A DNA stretch of 43,673 nucleotides from Draconibacterium orientale (GTDB lineage Bacteria; Bacteroidota; Bacteroidia; Bacteroidales; JAADGE01). The notes below the pieces were generated by a model that was not told the origin of the DNA, ran no database searches, and saw only the letters and a list, made by a program, of their open reading frames with translations. The position numbers were made by a program, and so were the translations under genes. Every line of letters starts with the position of its first letter. Position 1 is the first letter of the stretch. Below are positions 24,281 to 32,939 of the stretch, piece by piece. The stretch covers positions 10,232 to 53,904 of the forward strand of contig DZBS01000006.1 of the NCBI GenBank assembly GCA_022729995.1, read 5' to 3'.

Positions 24281-24778
24281 TTACATTTTTCTGCAATTCA
24301 TTCCGTTTCCTTTTCCGTAACCTGCGTCGTTTCCTCTGCATTGTCCGTTTCCGTGTCCTTTATTTGGTCGTGAATCGAAATAAATTTTTTGCTCGTCGGT
24401 TAATAATTTTCTAATTTCTTGTTTGTGAGCTGCAGATTTTTTTTGCATTGTTGTTCTTATCACGCCCATTTCGTCAATTGTTGCATTTATTGCGTTAATA
24501 TCTGCATTTTCTGCTGTTTGAAGTGTTTGTAATCTTGCTCTTTTTTCATTCATTTGATTTCTCAAAGGAAGCATTTCTTTCAAATGTGCAGTTCTTAATT
24601 TTTCAATTTTTGTTTGTTGTTCTGCTGTAAGGTTTGGAATATTTTGGAAATATCCTTTTCCTTGTCCTTGTCCTTGTCCCGGACCTGTTCCGTTCATTTG
24701 TTGTGCCGATAATGATGTTACCGAAATTAATGCGGCAAAAAGTGCCAAAGCCGAAATTTTAAATTTTGTTGATTTCAT
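24281..24778 (-). CDS. Spy/CpxP-like periplasmic protein
   Basis: The 165-residue protein has a signal peptide ending in SVTSLSAQQ. A Gly/Gln-rich linker (GPGQGQGQGKG) leads into helical LTAEQQTKIEKLRTAHLKEM and later KLLTDEQKIYFDSR, the two LTxxQ-type motifs of Spy/CpxP/ZraP proteins. The C-terminus is rich in Gly, Asn, His and Cys (GHGNGQCRGND, GMNCRKM), suited to metal binding. Such proteins act as periplasmic chaperones or metal sensors. The linker is coded by a tandem hexanucleotide repeat. It lies 24 bases after a second Spy-like gene in the sigma-factor operon. Confidence 0.88.
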   Translation of the reverse strand: MKSTKFKISALALFAALISVTSLSAQQMNGTGPGQGQGQGKGYFQNIPNLTAEQQTKIEKLRTAHLKEMLPLRNQMNEKRARLQTLQTAENADINAINATIDEMGVIRTTMQKKSAAHKQEIRKLLTDEQKIYFDSRPNKGHGNGQCRGNDAGYGKGNGMNCRKM

Positions 24779-24802
24779 TTTTTCTAAATTTAATAATAAT
24801 TG

Positions 24803-25360
24803 TTATCTGTTTGTATTTATGTGTTTTCTGTTATTTGAATTGTTTCCTCTGTTCATTCTGCAGTTTACTTCTATTTCTGTGTTTTGCATGGATAAAAACA
24901 TTTCTTTCAATTTTCCTTGTTGTGTTTTATCGCAGTTTTCATACATTTCTCGCATATAGTTTGAAGAATAAATTTTCAATTTTGCGTGCATTTTTCCTAA
25001 TTCATTAGATTTATCAATAATAAATTTCTGATTTGGTTTCTCTGCAAAAGTTTCGTTAAATATTTCCGAACGTAATACAATCATACTGTCTTGAAGTTTT
25101 CTCGCATTTTCCATATACGAAAATCTAATTTCTCCAATTTCATCTTGTTGTTCGGGCGATAAATTTAGTTCTTCGTTAAAAAAACGCATCATTCCCATCG
25201 GTTGATTGTTATTTCTTATTGTGTTTCTTCTTATTTCTCTGTTATTAAGAGTAAAATAATTGTAAGCAAAAGTTCCTATTATTGTTACATTAAGTAATAA
25301 AGAAAGAAGAAGTAAATAATTTATTAGTTTCAAATTTTTCATAATTTTTTTGTTATTCAT
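24803..25360 (-). CDS. Membrane-anchored Spy/CpxP-like sensor protein
   Basis: This 185-residue protein has an N-terminal membrane anchor (about 12-35, NYLLLLSLLLNVTIIGTFAY). A periplasmic helical domain follows with ELNLSPEQQDEIGEIRFSYM (about 65-85) and a second helix pair ending QQGKLKEMFLSMQNTE. This matches metal-resistance CnrX/CpxP-like sensors. It overlaps the anti-sigma gene by 8 bases; the codon at 25342 (MKNLKL) is an alternative start that would remove the overlap. Position after an anti-sigma gene suggests that it senses the signal and modulates the sigma factor, as in cnrYXH. That is inference. Confidence 0.82.
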   Translation of the reverse strand: MNNKKIMKNLKLINYLLLLSLLLNVTIIGTFAYNYFTLNNREIRRNTIRNNNQPMGMMRFFNEELNLSPEQQDEIGEIRFSYMENARKLQDSMIVLRSEIFNETFAEKPNQKFIIDKSNELGKMHAKLKIYSSNYMREMYENCDKTQQGKLKEMFLSMQNTEIEVNCRMNRGNNSNNRKHINTNR

Positions 25361-25787
25361 TTATTAAGTTAAATTCCAAAGATTCTTGTTCCAAATCGTT
25401 AATATAAAACACTTCGCTTTCTGAACCCGAAATTTGTGTTGATGTTTTATTTGTTCCCATATTTCCGAATAAAATTCCTACACTTATTATTAATATTATA
25501 CTTGCAGCAACAGCAAAAGGCATTAGAAAATTTAATGTTTTTTGTCGGTTTGATATTTTGAAAGATTCAATATTTCTAATATTTTGCATAACAGATTCCG
25601 TAAAATTTACATCAATTTCCATTATTCGTTCCGAACTTAATATGGATAAATCGATTTTAAGTTTTTGATATAAAATATTACAATTATTGCATCTGTCTAA
25701 ATGATTTTCAATTTCTGATGATTCACTTTTTGAAAGTTCTCCGTCAATATAAAATATCAATTTATTTTGTGTATCGTTGCAGTTCAT
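25353..25787 (-). CDS. Zinc-finger anti-sigma factor
   Basis: The 144-residue membrane protein carries a zf-HC2 anti-sigma domain: Cys3, then His29-x3-Cys33-x2-Cys36 in NHLDRCNNCN, the ZAS zinc motif. A single membrane helix lies at about 86-108 (LMPFAVAASIILIISVGILFG) and a short periplasmic tail follows. ZAS proteins hold an ECF sigma factor inactive at the membrane. It lies 53 bases after the sigma gene and overlaps the next gene, so all are likely one operon. Confidence 0.92.
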   Translation of the reverse strand: MNCNDTQNKLIFYIDGELSKSESSEIENHLDRCNNCNILYQKLKIDLSILSSERIMEIDVNFTESVMQNIRNIESFKISNRQKTLNFLMPFAVAASIILIISVGILFGNMGTNKTSTQISGSESEVFYINDLEQESLEFNLINE

Positions 25788-25840
25788 TTTTCTAAATTTT
25801 ATTATTTGACACTGTTTTTTTTAAAACTTGCGGTTTATTT

Positions 25841-26392
25841 TTAATTTTTTTTATAATAACCCGATAATTCTTTTTGTAAATTTGTTTTTGCCCTATGTAT
25901 CAGCGATTCTACCGATGAAATTGTTAAATTCATTGTTTCGGCAATTTCTTTGTAAGAAATTTCTTCAAACTTACTAAGAACAAATGCAGTTCGTTGATTT
26001 TCGGCTAAATTGTCTATTGATTTATGAATTAATTCCATTTTTTGGCTCATTTCAAATTCTTTTTCTATTGCAGAATTTTCATCGTCGCTAATTTTTAATT
26101 CATTGTCGGAAATATCCTCGGTTAATTTTTTTTTAATTTCTCTCAAATAATTAAGAGATTTATTTACCGATATTCTGTAAATCCAAGTTGAGAATTTTGA
26201 ATCGCCTCTAAATTTCGAGAGCGATTTCCAAGCTTCAATAAAAACTTCTTGGGCTACATCTTTTGCCGAATCTATATCGTGTAAAAATCCGTTACAAATA
26301 TTAATTACTTCTTTTTGGTATGAAATCACCAATTCCGAAAATAATTCTTTTTCGCCTTCGAGTATTCTTTTTATCAATTTTGATTCATCCAT
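25841..26392 (-). CDS. ECF RNA polymerase sigma factor
   Basis: The 183-residue RpoE-type sigma factor has region 2 with ICNGFLHDIDSAKDVAQEVF and FRGDSKFSTWIYRISVNKSL (-10 recognition and melting). Region 4 ends with LSKFEEISYKEIAETMNLTI and SVESLIHRAKTNLQKEL, the helix-turn-helix for the -35. I start it at 26392 (MDESKLIKRILEG), because the 23 residues added by the upstream ATG at 26461 do not match the family. It is the first gene of the operon with its anti-sigma and two Spy-like proteins. Autoregulation is typical but cannot be shown here. Confidence 0.93.
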   Translation of the reverse strand: MDESKLIKRILEGEKELFSELVISYQKEVINICNGFLHDIDSAKDVAQEVFIEAWKSLSKFRGDSKFSTWIYRISVNKSLNYLREIKKKLTEDISDNELKISDDENSAIEKEFEMSQKMELIHKSIDNLAENQRTAFVLSKFEEISYKEIAETMNLTISSVESLIHRAKTNLQKELSGYYKKN

Positions 26393-26575
26393 CAATTTAA
26401 ATATTTTACACTTTGACTCAAAAAAATTGAAAACTTGCGAAATTTTTTGAATTATTTTCAAAAAAAAATTAAAATTCCAATAAATATCGAACTTTTATCA
26501 AAAGATTTTTTTTTTAAATCAGTAGAAACGAATAATTTTTTATTTTTTTTGAAATTTTATTTTTAAAAAGACAAA

Positions 26576-27070
26576 ATGTCAACAACAAATCTATCAGTTT
26601 ACGATATCAATTCTGTTCCGAATGCAGAAAAAATGACTTTCGCAATTGTTGTTTCTGAATGGAATACGGAAATTACCGAAGCATTGTATGAAGGTGCATA
26701 CAATACACTTTTAAAACACGGTGCTAAATCTTCAAATATTTATAAAGAATATGTTCCCGGAACATTTGAATTAACATTCGGTGCAGCCGCAATTGTCTCA
26801 GAAACAAATGTTGATGCAGTAATTGTTCTCGGTTGCGTAATTCAAGGCGAAACAAGGCATTTCGATTTTATTTGTCAAGGTGTTGCACAAGGAATTTCCG
26901 ACTTGAACAGAACTTATGATACGCCCGTAATTTTTGGTGTTTTAACAACAGATAATTTTCAACAAGCAAAAGAAAGAGCCGGCGGAAAACTCGGAAACAA
27001 AGGCGATGAAGCTGCTGTTACAGCTATTAAAATGGTTGCTTTTAAAAAAAGAATTAAAAGAATAAAATAA
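26576..27070 (+). CDS. ribH: 6,7-dimethyl-8-ribityllumazine synthase
   Basis: The 164-residue enzyme makes the direct riboflavin precursor from 5-amino-6-ribitylaminouracil and 3,4-dihydroxybutanone phosphate. Family marks are FAIVVSEWNTEIT (substrate loop with Trp29), VPGTFELTFGA (60-70), and GCVIQGETRHFDFICQG with catalytic His95. The later segment PVIFGVLTTDNFQQAKERAGG is also typical. Length is normal. It is separated from the recF-TPR cluster by the accessory block. Confidence 0.96.
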   Translation: MSTTNLSVYDINSVPNAEKMTFAIVVSEWNTEITEALYEGAYNTLLKHGAKSSNIYKEYVPGTFELTFGAAAIVSETNVDAVIVLGCVIQGETRHFDFICQGVAQGISDLNRTYDTPVIFGVLTTDNFQQAKERAGGKLGNKGDEAAVTAIKMVAFKKRIKRIK

Positions 27071-27098
27071 ATTTATTCCTTATAAGATACAATAATTT

Positions 27099-27128
27099 AT
27101 TGATTTACGCAAAATTTTCATAATTTTG
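27099..27128 (+). promoter_or_regulatory. Probable promoter of the aryl-polyene operon
   Basis: TAATTTTG at 27121-27128 matches the -7 consensus, and ATTG at 27099-27102 lies 18 bases upstream, a one-mismatch -33 at nearly the right spacing. The lyase ATG is 26 bases downstream. The 12 following genes have no large gaps, so this is likely the main promoter. Confidence 0.6.
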
Positions 27129-27154
27129 CAGTCTTATTAAATTTAGGAAAGAGA

Positions 27155-28696
27155 ATGATTAAAATAGGAGTTAAAAGGCTTGAAAAAGCTGATTTCGAGA
27201 AAATAGTCTTTCAAAAAGAAAAAATCGAAATAGATGAAATTGCAAGAGAAAAAGTTAAAACGAATTTTGAATTTTTAGAACAATTCTCAAAAAACAAAAT
27301 AATATACGGAATTAATACCGGTTTCGGGCCTATGGCTCAATATCGTGTAGACGATAATCAACAAATTGAATTACAATATAATTTAATTAGAAGTCATTCT
27401 TCGGGTTCAGGAAAATTGCTTTCGAAAAAATGCACTAAAGCTGCAATGCTTGCTCGTTTGAATACTCTTTTACAAGCATATTCCGGCGTTAATAATTCCG
27501 TTACCGATTTATTGGCTCAGTTTATTAACAATGATATTTATCCGAAAATATTTCGTCACGGCGGAGTGGGAGCAAGCGGCGATTTAGTTCAGCTTTCGCA
27601 TTTAGCTCTTGCACTTATAGGCGAAGGAGAAGTAAATTATAAAGGTGAGTTTAGAAATACTGCCGTCGTTTTAAAAGAACTAAATTTGAAACCTATTGAT
27701 GTGAAAATTCGTGAAGGTTTAGGACTTATAAACGGAACTTCTGTTATGACAGGAATTAGCATTCTTAATACTTTATACACACACAAACTCTTAAGTTGGT
27801 CAATTATTTCTTCGGTTTTAATTAACGAAATTGTAAAATCTTACGACGACCATTATTCAAAAGAATTAAACTCTGTTAAACATCATAAAGGACAACAAGT
27901 TATTGCTGAATCAATGCAAAATATTTTGTATTCTTCTAAATTGATAAAAAAACGACACGATGTTCTTTACAACGGAAAAGAAAATAATACAAAAGTTTTT
28001 GAAGATAAAGTTCAAGAATATTATTCTTTAAGATGTGTTCCGCAAATTCTCGGACCAATTTTAGATACTTTAATTTATTCCGAAAATATTTTGGAAGACG
28101 AAGTAAATTCTGTTAACGATAATCCGATTATCGATCATAAAAATAATAATGTTTTTCACGGAGGAAATTTTCACGGCGATTATGTTTCTTTGGAAGCCGA
28201 TAAACTTAAAATTGCCGTTACAAAACTTTCAATGCTTGCCGAAAGACAAATTAATTTTTTAATGAACGACAAATTAAATAAAATACTTCCGCCGTTTGTA
28301 AATCTTGGAACTTTAGGACTAAATCTGGGAATGCAAGGCGTTCAATTCACTGCTGTTTCAACAGTTGCCGAAAATCAAACACTTTCAAACCCGATGTATG
28401 TTCACAGTATTCCGAATAATAACGACAATCAGGATATTGTAAGCATGGGAACAAATGCAGCTCTTTTAACACAAAAAGTGATTTTTAATTCTTTTGAAGT
28501 TTTAGCTATTGAATTGCTTTCATTGGTTCAAGCTGTTGATTATTTGGGATATCAAGATAATTTATCAGATTTATCTAAAAAAATATATTCCGAAATTAGA
28601 GCTATAGTTCCGCGTTTTGAAAAAGATTCATCTAAATATAATGAATTGGAAAATATTAAAAATTACTTAATGGATTCAAACATTAATCTTATTTAA
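27155..28696 (+). CDS. tal: Aromatic amino-acid ammonia-lyase (probable tyrosine)
   Basis: The 513-residue enzyme belongs to the HAL/PAL/TAL family. The MIO cofactor triad Ala140-Ser141-Gly142 is in GGVGASGDLVQLSHLAL and the catalytic Tyr51 in IIYGINTGFGPMAQYR. His81 (IRSHSSG) is at the position that is His in both HAL and TAL, so it does not separate the two. Overall it closely resembles the well-known Flavobacterium johnsoniae TAL (for example the SIPNNNDNQDIVSMGTN segment). Placement at the head of a pigment operon favours tyrosine to 4-coumarate. That would be the aryl starter; no histidine-degradation genes are nearby. RBS-like AGGAAAGAG precedes the ATG. Confidence 0.92.
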   Translation: MIKIGVKRLEKADFEKIVFQKEKIEIDEIAREKVKTNFEFLEQFSKNKIIYGINTGFGPMAQYRVDDNQQIELQYNLIRSHSSGSGKLLSKKCTKAAMLARLNTLLQAYSGVNNSVTDLLAQFINNDIYPKIFRHGGVGASGDLVQLSHLALALIGEGEVNYKGEFRNTAVVLKELNLKPIDVKIREGLGLINGTSVMTGISILNTLYTHKLLSWSIISSVLINEIVKSYDDHYSKELNSVKHHKGQQVIAESMQNILYSSKLIKKRHDVLYNGKENNTKVFEDKVQEYYSLRCVPQILGPILDTLIYSENILEDEVNSVNDNPIIDHKNNNVFHGGNFHGDYVSLEADKLKIAVTKLSMLAERQINFLMNDKLNKILPPFVNLGTLGLNLGMQGVQFTAVSTVAENQTLSNPMYVHSIPNNNDNQDIVSMGTNAALLTQKVIFNSFEVLAIELLSLVQAVDYLGYQDNLSDLSKKIYSEIRAIVPRFEKDSSKYNELENIKNYLMDSNINLI

Positions 28697-28712
28697 AAAT
28701 TTTATCGGAATA

Positions 28713-29438
28713 ATGAAAAACGCCATTGTTACAGGTGCATCACGAGGTATTGGAAAAGCCGTTGCAATTCAACTTGCAAAGGAAAATTTTCATGTCATTA
28801 TAAATTATGTTTCAAACGAAATTGAAGCACAAAAAACTCTCGATGAAATTATTGGTTTCGACGGAAGTGCCGAACTTTTGAAATTTGATGTGTCCGATAA
28901 AACCCAAACCGAAAAAGCAATTGAAAATTGGACCAAAAATAATCCGGATAAATATATCAGCGTTTTAGTTAACAATGCAGGAATCCGAAAAGACGGACTT
29001 ATTTTATGGATGTCGGACGAAGATTGGTTTGATGTTATTAATACAAATCTTAACAGTTTTTTCTATTTAACAAGAATTATTGTTAAAGAAATGCTTGTAA
29101 ATAAATTCGGCAGAATAATTAATATTGTTTCGCTTTCGGGATTAAAAGGAATGCCCGGACAAACCAATTATTCGGCTGCAAAAGCCGGAATTATCGGAGC
29201 AACAAAATCGCTTGCTCAAGAAACAGCAAGAAAAGGAGTTACCGTAAATGCAGTTGCTCCCGGATTTATTAAAACCGATATGACAGCCGAACTCGACGAA
29301 AAAGAATTAAAAAAAATTATTCCGGCTCAACGATTCGGAAAACCCGAAGAAGTTGCACATTTAGTTTCATTTTTAGCCTCAGAAAATTCGGCATATATTA
29401 CAGGAGAAACTATTTCTATTAACGGAGGTATTTATTAA
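28713..29438 (+). CDS. 3-oxoacyl-ACP reductase (FabG-like, ApeQ-type)
   Basis: This 241-residue short-chain dehydrogenase has the NADPH loop TGASRGIG (7-14), the VNNAGI motif (87-91) and catalytic residues Ser140, Tyr153 and Lys157 (NYSAAKAG). The end, GETISINGGIY, is typical of FabG. It would reduce beta-ketoacyl-ACP intermediates during polyene extension. It starts 17 bases after the lyase stop, and the next gene is a ketosynthase. A primary-metabolism role is less likely given the operon. Confidence 0.93.
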   Translation: MKNAIVTGASRGIGKAVAIQLAKENFHVIINYVSNEIEAQKTLDEIIGFDGSAELLKFDVSDKTQTEKAIENWTKNNPDKYISVLVNNAGIRKDGLILWMSDEDWFDVINTNLNSFFYLTRIIVKEMLVNKFGRIINIVSLSGLKGMPGQTNYSAAKAGIIGATKSLAQETARKGVTVNAVAPGFIKTDMTAELDEKELKKIIPAQRFGKPEEVAHLVSFLASENSAYITGETISINGGIY

Positions 29439-29460
29439 AAAAAATAAAGGAAAATAAAAT

Positions 29461-30675
29461 ATGAATAGAGTTGTTATTACCGGAATGGGAATATATTCGG
29501 TTTTAGGAACAAACTTAAATACAGTAGCCGATTCGCTTTTTAAAGGCAAATCCGGAATTGGTATTGATGAAAACCGTGCAAATTTTGGGTTTAGATCAAA
29601 ACTTACCGGAATTATTGAGAAACCGGATATTAAAAATCTTCTTTCGCGAAGAATGCGAATTGGAATGCCCGAACAAGCCGAATATGCTTATTTGGCTACA
29701 ATTGAAGCTTTTAAAAATGCTAAAGTTGACCAAGATTATTTAGATAAAAATATTGTTGGGATTTTATACGGAAACGACAGTTCGGCTTCGGCCGTTATTG
29801 AAGGCTGGGAAATTATGAAAGAGAAAAAAGATACTTCTCTAATTGGCTCAGGCTCAATTTTTAAGTCGATGAATTCTACAGTAACAATGAATTTATCGGT
29901 AATTTTTAAACTGAAAGGAATAAATTTTACAATTAGCGGAGCTTGCGCAAGCGGTTCTCATGCTATAGGAATTGCATATTTGCTCATTCAACAAGGTTTG
30001 CAAGATATGATTGTTGTTGGCGGAGCTCAAGAAATTAATGCAGAATCAATGGGAAGTTTCGACGGACTTTCAGCTTTTTCTGTAAGAGAAAACGAACCTC
30101 AAAAAGCATCAAGACCATTCGACCGAGACCGTGACGGATTAATTCCCGGCGGAGGCGCTGCAACATTAATTCTTGAAAGTTATGAAAATGCTGTAAAACG
30201 CGGAGCAAATATTCTTGCAGAAGTTGTTGGTTACGGATTTTCTTCAAACGGCGAGCACATTTCAAACCCAAATGTTGAAGGACCGACTCGTTCATTAGAA
30301 TTAGCGCTTAAAAATGCAAATTTAAAATCTTCGGATATTGATTATGTCAATGCTCATGCAACTTCTACTCTTGTTGGAGATGATAATGAAGCTCAATCAC
30401 TTTTTAATGTTTTTGGAAGTAAAACTCCCGTGAGTTCTACAAAATCTATGACCGGACACGAAATGTGGATGGGCGGCGCAAGCGAAATTATTTATTCAAT
30501 TTTAATGGCTCAAAATAATTTTGTAGCACCAAATATCAATTTTGAAAATCCCGATGAATTTTCTTCAAAAATTAATATTATTCCAATAACCAAAGAGATG
30601 AAAATGAAAACTTTTCTTTCAAATTCCTTTGGTTTTGGCGGAACAAATTCATCGTTAATTGTGAAAATGCTTTAA
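29461..30675 (+). CDS. Beta-ketoacyl-ACP synthase (KAS I/II type), first
   Basis: The 404-residue enzyme has an intact Cys-His-His triad: Cys162 (GACASGS), His299 (NAHATST) and His333 (TGHEMWMGG). The usual RPFDRDRDGLIPGGG segment is at 218-232 and the C-terminal SFGFGGTNSS near 389-398. It resembles FabF-like synthases of aryl-polyene loci (ApeR-like or ApeO-like). It is followed 17 bases later by an ACP gene. Which condensation it performs is not clear from sequence; starter extension from an aryl-ACP is possible. Confidence 0.92.
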   Translation: MNRVVITGMGIYSVLGTNLNTVADSLFKGKSGIGIDENRANFGFRSKLTGIIEKPDIKNLLSRRMRIGMPEQAEYAYLATIEAFKNAKVDQDYLDKNIVGILYGNDSSASAVIEGWEIMKEKKDTSLIGSGSIFKSMNSTVTMNLSVIFKLKGINFTISGACASGSHAIGIAYLLIQQGLQDMIVVGGAQEINAESMGSFDGLSAFSVRENEPQKASRPFDRDRDGLIPGGGAATLILESYENAVKRGANILAEVVGYGFSSNGEHISNPNVEGPTRSLELALKNANLKSSDIDYVNAHATSTLVGDDNEAQSLFNVFGSKTPVSSTKSMTGHEMWMGGASEIIYSILMAQNNFVAPNINFENPDEFSSKINIIPITKEMKMKTFLSNSFGFGGTNSSLIVKML

Positions 30676-30691
30676 AAAAATTAAATATATA

Positions 30692-30940
30692 ATGGAAAAA
30701 CAAGTAATAATTGAAAAAATAAATAAATTCTTAATTGAAGAAATTGAAATTGAAGAATCGGATATTTCTCCCGAAGCTTCTCTTTCAAAAGATTTAGGAA
30801 TAGACAGCCTCGATTTTGTCGATATTGTGGTGATTGTTGAAAAAACTTTCGGCTTCAAAATTAAAGGTGAAGATATGAAAGACATTAAAACTCTTGAAAT
30901 GTTTTATGATTATGTTGAGCAAAAAGTAAATCAAAATTAG
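30692..30940 (+). CDS. Acyl carrier protein, first
   Basis: This 82-residue acidic ACP carries the phosphopantetheine serine Ser39 in LGIDSLDFVDIVV. Length and helix pattern are typical. It is one of two ACPs in the operon (the other at 35194-35448), like ApeE/ApeF. It lies between a ketosynthase and an acyltransferase gene and may carry the aryl-polyene chain or the acyl chain for dialkylresorcinol formation (a DarC-type role). The two roles cannot be separated by sequence. Confidence 0.95.
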   Translation: MEKQVIIEKINKFLIEEIEIEESDISPEASLSKDLGIDSLDFVDIVVIVEKTFGFKIKGEDMKDIKTLEMFYDYVEQKVNQN

Positions 30941-30948
30941 AGTTTACA

Positions 30949-31842
30949 ATGCAACAAAACTGGGAAGGAAGAACAAGAGGCGGACTGTCGGGATATAAAA
31001 TTTTTATATTTATTCTTAAAAAAGCCGGTATTAAATCGGCATATTTACTTTTAAGATTTATAGCTCTTTGGTTTGCAATTTTTTCTTTTAAAGGTGCTAA
31101 AGCTCAATACGTTTTATTCAGAAAAAGATTAAATTATTCTGCTTTAAAATCAATATTTTCAGTTTACAAAAATCATTATATTTTCGGACAAGTGTTATTA
31201 GATAAAATCGCTATTCTTTCCGGAATGCGAGATAAATTTACTTACGAACATACAAATGAAGATGTAATTAAGAATATGCTAATTAACAAAACCGGCGGTA
31301 TTCTTATAAATGCTCACATTGGAAGTTGGGAAATGGCAGGTCAACTTTTGGAAATGCACGGCGATAAAATTTATGTTGTGATGCTTGATGCCGAACATGA
31401 AAAAATTAAAAATTATGTTTCGGAAGTTACGGGCGGAAATAAAATTGAAATTATTCCCATTAAAAATGACGGTTCGCACATTATAAAAATTGATGAGGTT
31501 TTGAAAGATAAAGGAATTATTGCAATGCACGGCGACAGATTTATGGACAGTGCAAATTTTGAAGAATTTGATTTCTTGGGGAAAAAAGCAAAATTTCCTA
31601 CAGGTCCGTTTCATTTAGCTGCAAAATATTCTGTTCCGTTCACTTTTGCAACTGCTTTCAAAGAAAAAAAACTGCACTATCATTTTTTTGCAGCCAAAGC
31701 TCAGTATGTAAAATATCCCGGGAATATTGCCGAAAGAAAAATTGAAATTAAAAAAAGTATGCAAAATTATGTTTCTCAACTCGAAGAAACTATAAAAAAA
31801 TATCCGATACAATGGTTTAATTATTACAACTTTTGGAATTAA
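30949..31842 (+). CDS. LpxL/HtrB-like acyltransferase
   Basis: The 297-residue membrane-associated protein matches the lauroyl/myristoyl acyltransferase (lysophospholipid acyltransferase) family. The catalytic motif is NAHIGSWEMAGQ with His123 and Glu128 (HxxxxE). The later segment MHGDRFMDSANFEEFDFLGK and the FPTGPFHLAAKYSVPFTF block are also typical. A hydrophobic helix lies near 30-48. In aryl-polyene and flexirubin loci such enzymes are proposed to attach the polyene acyl group to its lipid or resorcinol acceptor. Starts nine bases after the ACP gene, so it may use that ACP-bound chain. Confidence 0.9.
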   Translation: MQQNWEGRTRGGLSGYKIFIFILKKAGIKSAYLLLRFIALWFAIFSFKGAKAQYVLFRKRLNYSALKSIFSVYKNHYIFGQVLLDKIAILSGMRDKFTYEHTNEDVIKNMLINKTGGILINAHIGSWEMAGQLLEMHGDKIYVVMLDAEHEKIKNYVSEVTGGNKIEIIPIKNDGSHIIKIDEVLKDKGIIAMHGDRFMDSANFEEFDFLGKKAKFPTGPFHLAAKYSVPFTFATAFKEKKLHYHFFAAKAQYVKYPGNIAERKIEIKKSMQNYVSQLEETIKKYPIQWFNYYNFWN

Positions 31843-31862
31843 TAATATTGAAAACAAAAACT

Positions 31863-32933
31863 ATGTCGAGAACTTACGGAAAAGATGAAAAATCTGCTTT
31901 ACAAGCAAAAACCGATGCTCAAAAAATTGCATTTGCGCCAATTATGTTTCAAGCAGCAAAAGCTTTGAGAGATTTAGGAATTTTAAATTTTATAAAACAA
32001 AAAAGAAAAGGAGTTACCGTTTCCGAAATTTCTTCAAATTTAAATATTTCGGAATATGGTATTACAGTGCTTTTGGAAGCCGGAATTAGTTTAGAAATGG
32101 TGAGAGTTGAAAATGACAAATGGTTTATTACAAAAACCGGTTTTTTCGTTCTTTCAGATGAGCTTACACGCGCCAACATGGATTTTACGCACGACGTAAA
32201 CTATAAAGCATTTTTTCATTTGCAAGAAGCTATTACCGAAGGAAAACCAACAGGATTAAATAAAGAATTCGGCAGTTGGAAAACTGTTTACGAAGCTTTG
32301 GCTGAAATGCCTGAGAAATTTCGTAAAAGTTGGTTCGATTTTGATCATTATTATTCAAGCGATTCTTTTCCGCATGTGATGCCCGTTATTTTTAAAAATA
32401 ATCCGAAGAAAATTATGGATGTTGGCGGAAATACAGGAAAATTTGCCATTAAATGCGCCGAATATTCGCCCGAAATTAATGTTACAATTCTTGATTTACC
32501 CGGACAACTTGCCGACGCACAAAAAAATATAGACCAAAATAATTTTACCGACAGAATAAAAGGTCATCCGATTAATCTTTTGGATTTTTCGCAACAATAT
32601 CCTAAAAATCACGATATTATTTGGATGAGTCAATTTTTGGATTGCTTTTCGGAAAGCGAAATTTTGAATTTACTTACAAATGCAAAAAATGCAATGGACA
32701 GTAATTCAGAACTTTTCATTATGGAAACTTTCTGGGATTTACAACGTTTTGAAGCTTCAACATATAGTTTGCATGCTACATCGCTTTATTTCACTTGTGT
32801 TGCAAACGGAAATAGCCGAATGTATCATTCCGACGATATGCGCCAATTAGTCGAAAAAGCAGGATTAAAAGTTGTTGAAGTATTTGAAAATATTGGTGTT
32901 AGTCACACAATTTTTAGATGTAAAAAAGCTTAA
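31863..32933 (+). CDS. SAM-dependent O-methyltransferase-like protein
   Basis: From the ATG at 31863 the product has 356 residues. An in-frame ATG at 31833 would overlap the previous gene by ten bases and is less likely. The N-terminal half (about 10-105) is a winged-helix dimerisation domain (IAFAPIMFQAAKALRDLG, then GVTVSEISSNLNISEYG). The catalytic half has the SAM loop IMDVGGNTGKFAI near 185-197, then INVTILDLPGQLADAQ and HDIIWMSQFLDCFSE. This is the layout of plant-type and acetylserotonin-like O-methyltransferases. Methylation of the aryl ring hydroxyl or ring carbon of the pigment is likely but not proven. Confidence 0.9.
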   Translation: MSRTYGKDEKSALQAKTDAQKIAFAPIMFQAAKALRDLGILNFIKQKRKGVTVSEISSNLNISEYGITVLLEAGISLEMVRVENDKWFITKTGFFVLSDELTRANMDFTHDVNYKAFFHLQEAITEGKPTGLNKEFGSWKTVYEALAEMPEKFRKSWFDFDHYYSSDSFPHVMPVIFKNNPKKIMDVGGNTGKFAIKCAEYSPEINVTILDLPGQLADAQKNIDQNNFTDRIKGHPINLLDFSQQYPKNHDIIWMSQFLDCFSESEILNLLTNAKNAMDSNSELFIMETFWDLQRFEASTYSLHATSLYFTCVANGNSRMYHSDDMRQLVEKAGLKVVEVFENIGVSHTIFRCKKA

Positions 32934-32939
32934 TTTATA

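Noticed and set aside
24766-25008. Plus-strand frame of 80 residues rich in Cys, Leu and Phe
   Set aside because: It lies antisense to the Spy-like sensor gene; its composition is what the reverse of that A/T-rich gene gives. No promoter or family match.
26393-26461. Extended N-terminus of the ECF sigma factor (ATG at 26461)
   Set aside because: The 23 extra residues do not fit ECF sigma factors, which normally start just before region 2; the ATG at 26392 gives a normal length.
27155-28696. hutH (histidine ammonia-lyase) for histidine breakdown
   Set aside because: No hutU, hutI or hutG nearby; it heads a pigment operon and resembles flavobacterial tyrosine ammonia-lyase.
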